Shown here one piece after another: positions 6,035 to 6,144 of a DNA stretch of 6,144 bases (the stretch's first letter is position 1; each line of letters starts with the position of its first letter). A model generated the notes under the pieces. The model saw only the letters and a list, made by a program, of their open reading frames with translations. It was not told where the DNA came from and ran no database searches. The stretch covers positions 1-6,144 of the forward strand of contig JACQNH010000092.1 of assembly GCA_016203175.1 (NCBI GenBank), written 5' to 3'. Source of the DNA: Candidatus Woesearchaeota archaeon (GTDB taxonomy: Archaea > Nanobdellota > Nanobdellia > SCGC-AAA011-G17 > JACQNH01). The position numbers and the translations under genes were made by a program.

Positions 6035-6144
6035 TCACCGTTCTGTTTCTTTGTTTTTTCTCTTTTTTTCTGGATTTTTAAGATAGCTTTCGCTATGTTA
6101 GGTTTGCAAAATCCTTTTCATCTGCATTAAATTGAAAGTAATGC
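6035..6144. other. Unassigned sequence upstream of truncated tnpB
   Basis: All minus-strand frames carry stops and none resembles a TnpB N-terminus. One frame (6143-6096) reads HYFQFNADEKDFANLT before TAG, loosely like the end of a TnpB zinc-ribbon/RuvC-III region. The stretch 6045-6080 is T-rich on the + strand. I see no gene here. Confidence 0.3.
6083..6096 (-). other. 5-bp hairpin with GAAA tetraloop
   Basis: On the minus strand ATAGC-GAAA-GCTAT (6096-6083) forms a perfect 5-bp stem closed by a GNRA tetraloop, in the sequence just upstream of the truncated tnpB. It could be a structural RNA piece or a remnant element end. It is short, so chance is possible. Confidence 0.3.

Larger units (their letters stand above)
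5006..6144 (-). mobile_element. IS200/IS605-group element with tnpB only (IS1341-like), partial
   Basis: The region holds a tnpB reading frame on the minus strand and hairpin-rich DNA at its 3' side, as in IS605-group right ends. No HUH tyrosine transposase (tnpA) is visible, so this would be a non-autonomous, tnpB-only element. The right end should lie in about 5003-5030, directly against the 3' end of asnB. The left end is either beyond 6144 or lost. These elements lack terminal inverted repeats and target duplications, so exact limits cannot be set from one copy. Confidence 0.6.

Noticed and set aside
1..6144. CRISPR array, tRNA or rRNA genes
   Set aside because: No regularly spaced direct repeats and no tRNA cloverleaf or rRNA-like segment was seen by eye on either strand.

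Overview
The window looks like part of an AT-rich archaeal genome, plausibly a DPANN-type lineage (Woesearchaeota/Pacearchaeota-like). This placement is inferred. The supporting signs are TATA-type elements with purine-rich BRE-like sequence sitting about 30 nt before start codons, no Shine-Dalgarno sequences, a SpoVT/AbrB-PIN toxin-antitoxin pair, a two-helix membrane-anchored family-2 glycosyltransferase, and a tnpB-only IS200/IS605-type element.

Layout. Positions 1-132 (+) hold the C-terminal tail of an unidentified protein. Positions 138-800 (-) hold a SpoVT/AbrB antitoxin and PIN toxin operon whose two reading frames are both broken: a +1 frameshift near 690 in the antitoxin and an in-frame TAG at 366-368 in the toxin. 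The genes still overlap as ATGA. A divergent promoter region (801-889) separates the operon from a queuosine/archaeosine-precursor transporter (VUT/YhhQ family, 890-1573, +). Next come a polyprenyl-phosphate-type glycosyltransferase (1629-2555, +), an unrecognised small membrane protein (2619-3026, +) and a full-length class II asparagine synthetase (3065-5002, +). The last gene ends three bases from the stop codon of a convergent tnpB (5006-6031, -). That tnpB keeps its whole RuvC/zinc-finger core but lacks an N-terminus and a start codon. Its 3' end is rich in strong hairpins, as expected for an IS right end and an omega-RNA (reRNA).

How the genes relate. Each + strand gene has its own TATA-like element about 30-32 nt before the ATG. 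They therefore look like individually transcribed, mostly leaderless genes rather than a tight operon. The transporter and glycosyltransferase promoters share an identical 15-bp block at exactly the same distance from the ATG. The glycosyltransferase and AsnB may act together in making or decorating a surface glycan (inference). The transporter probably feeds tRNA 7-deazaguanine modification. Both ends of the window carry decaying accessory DNA: the TA pair on the left and the TnpB element on the right.

I found no clearly new system. The most interesting points are the doubly broken TA pair, the candidate omega-RNA at the tnpB 3' end, the shared palindrome-like promoter, and the fact that both in-frame TAG codons in the window are followed by open, coherent reading frame.
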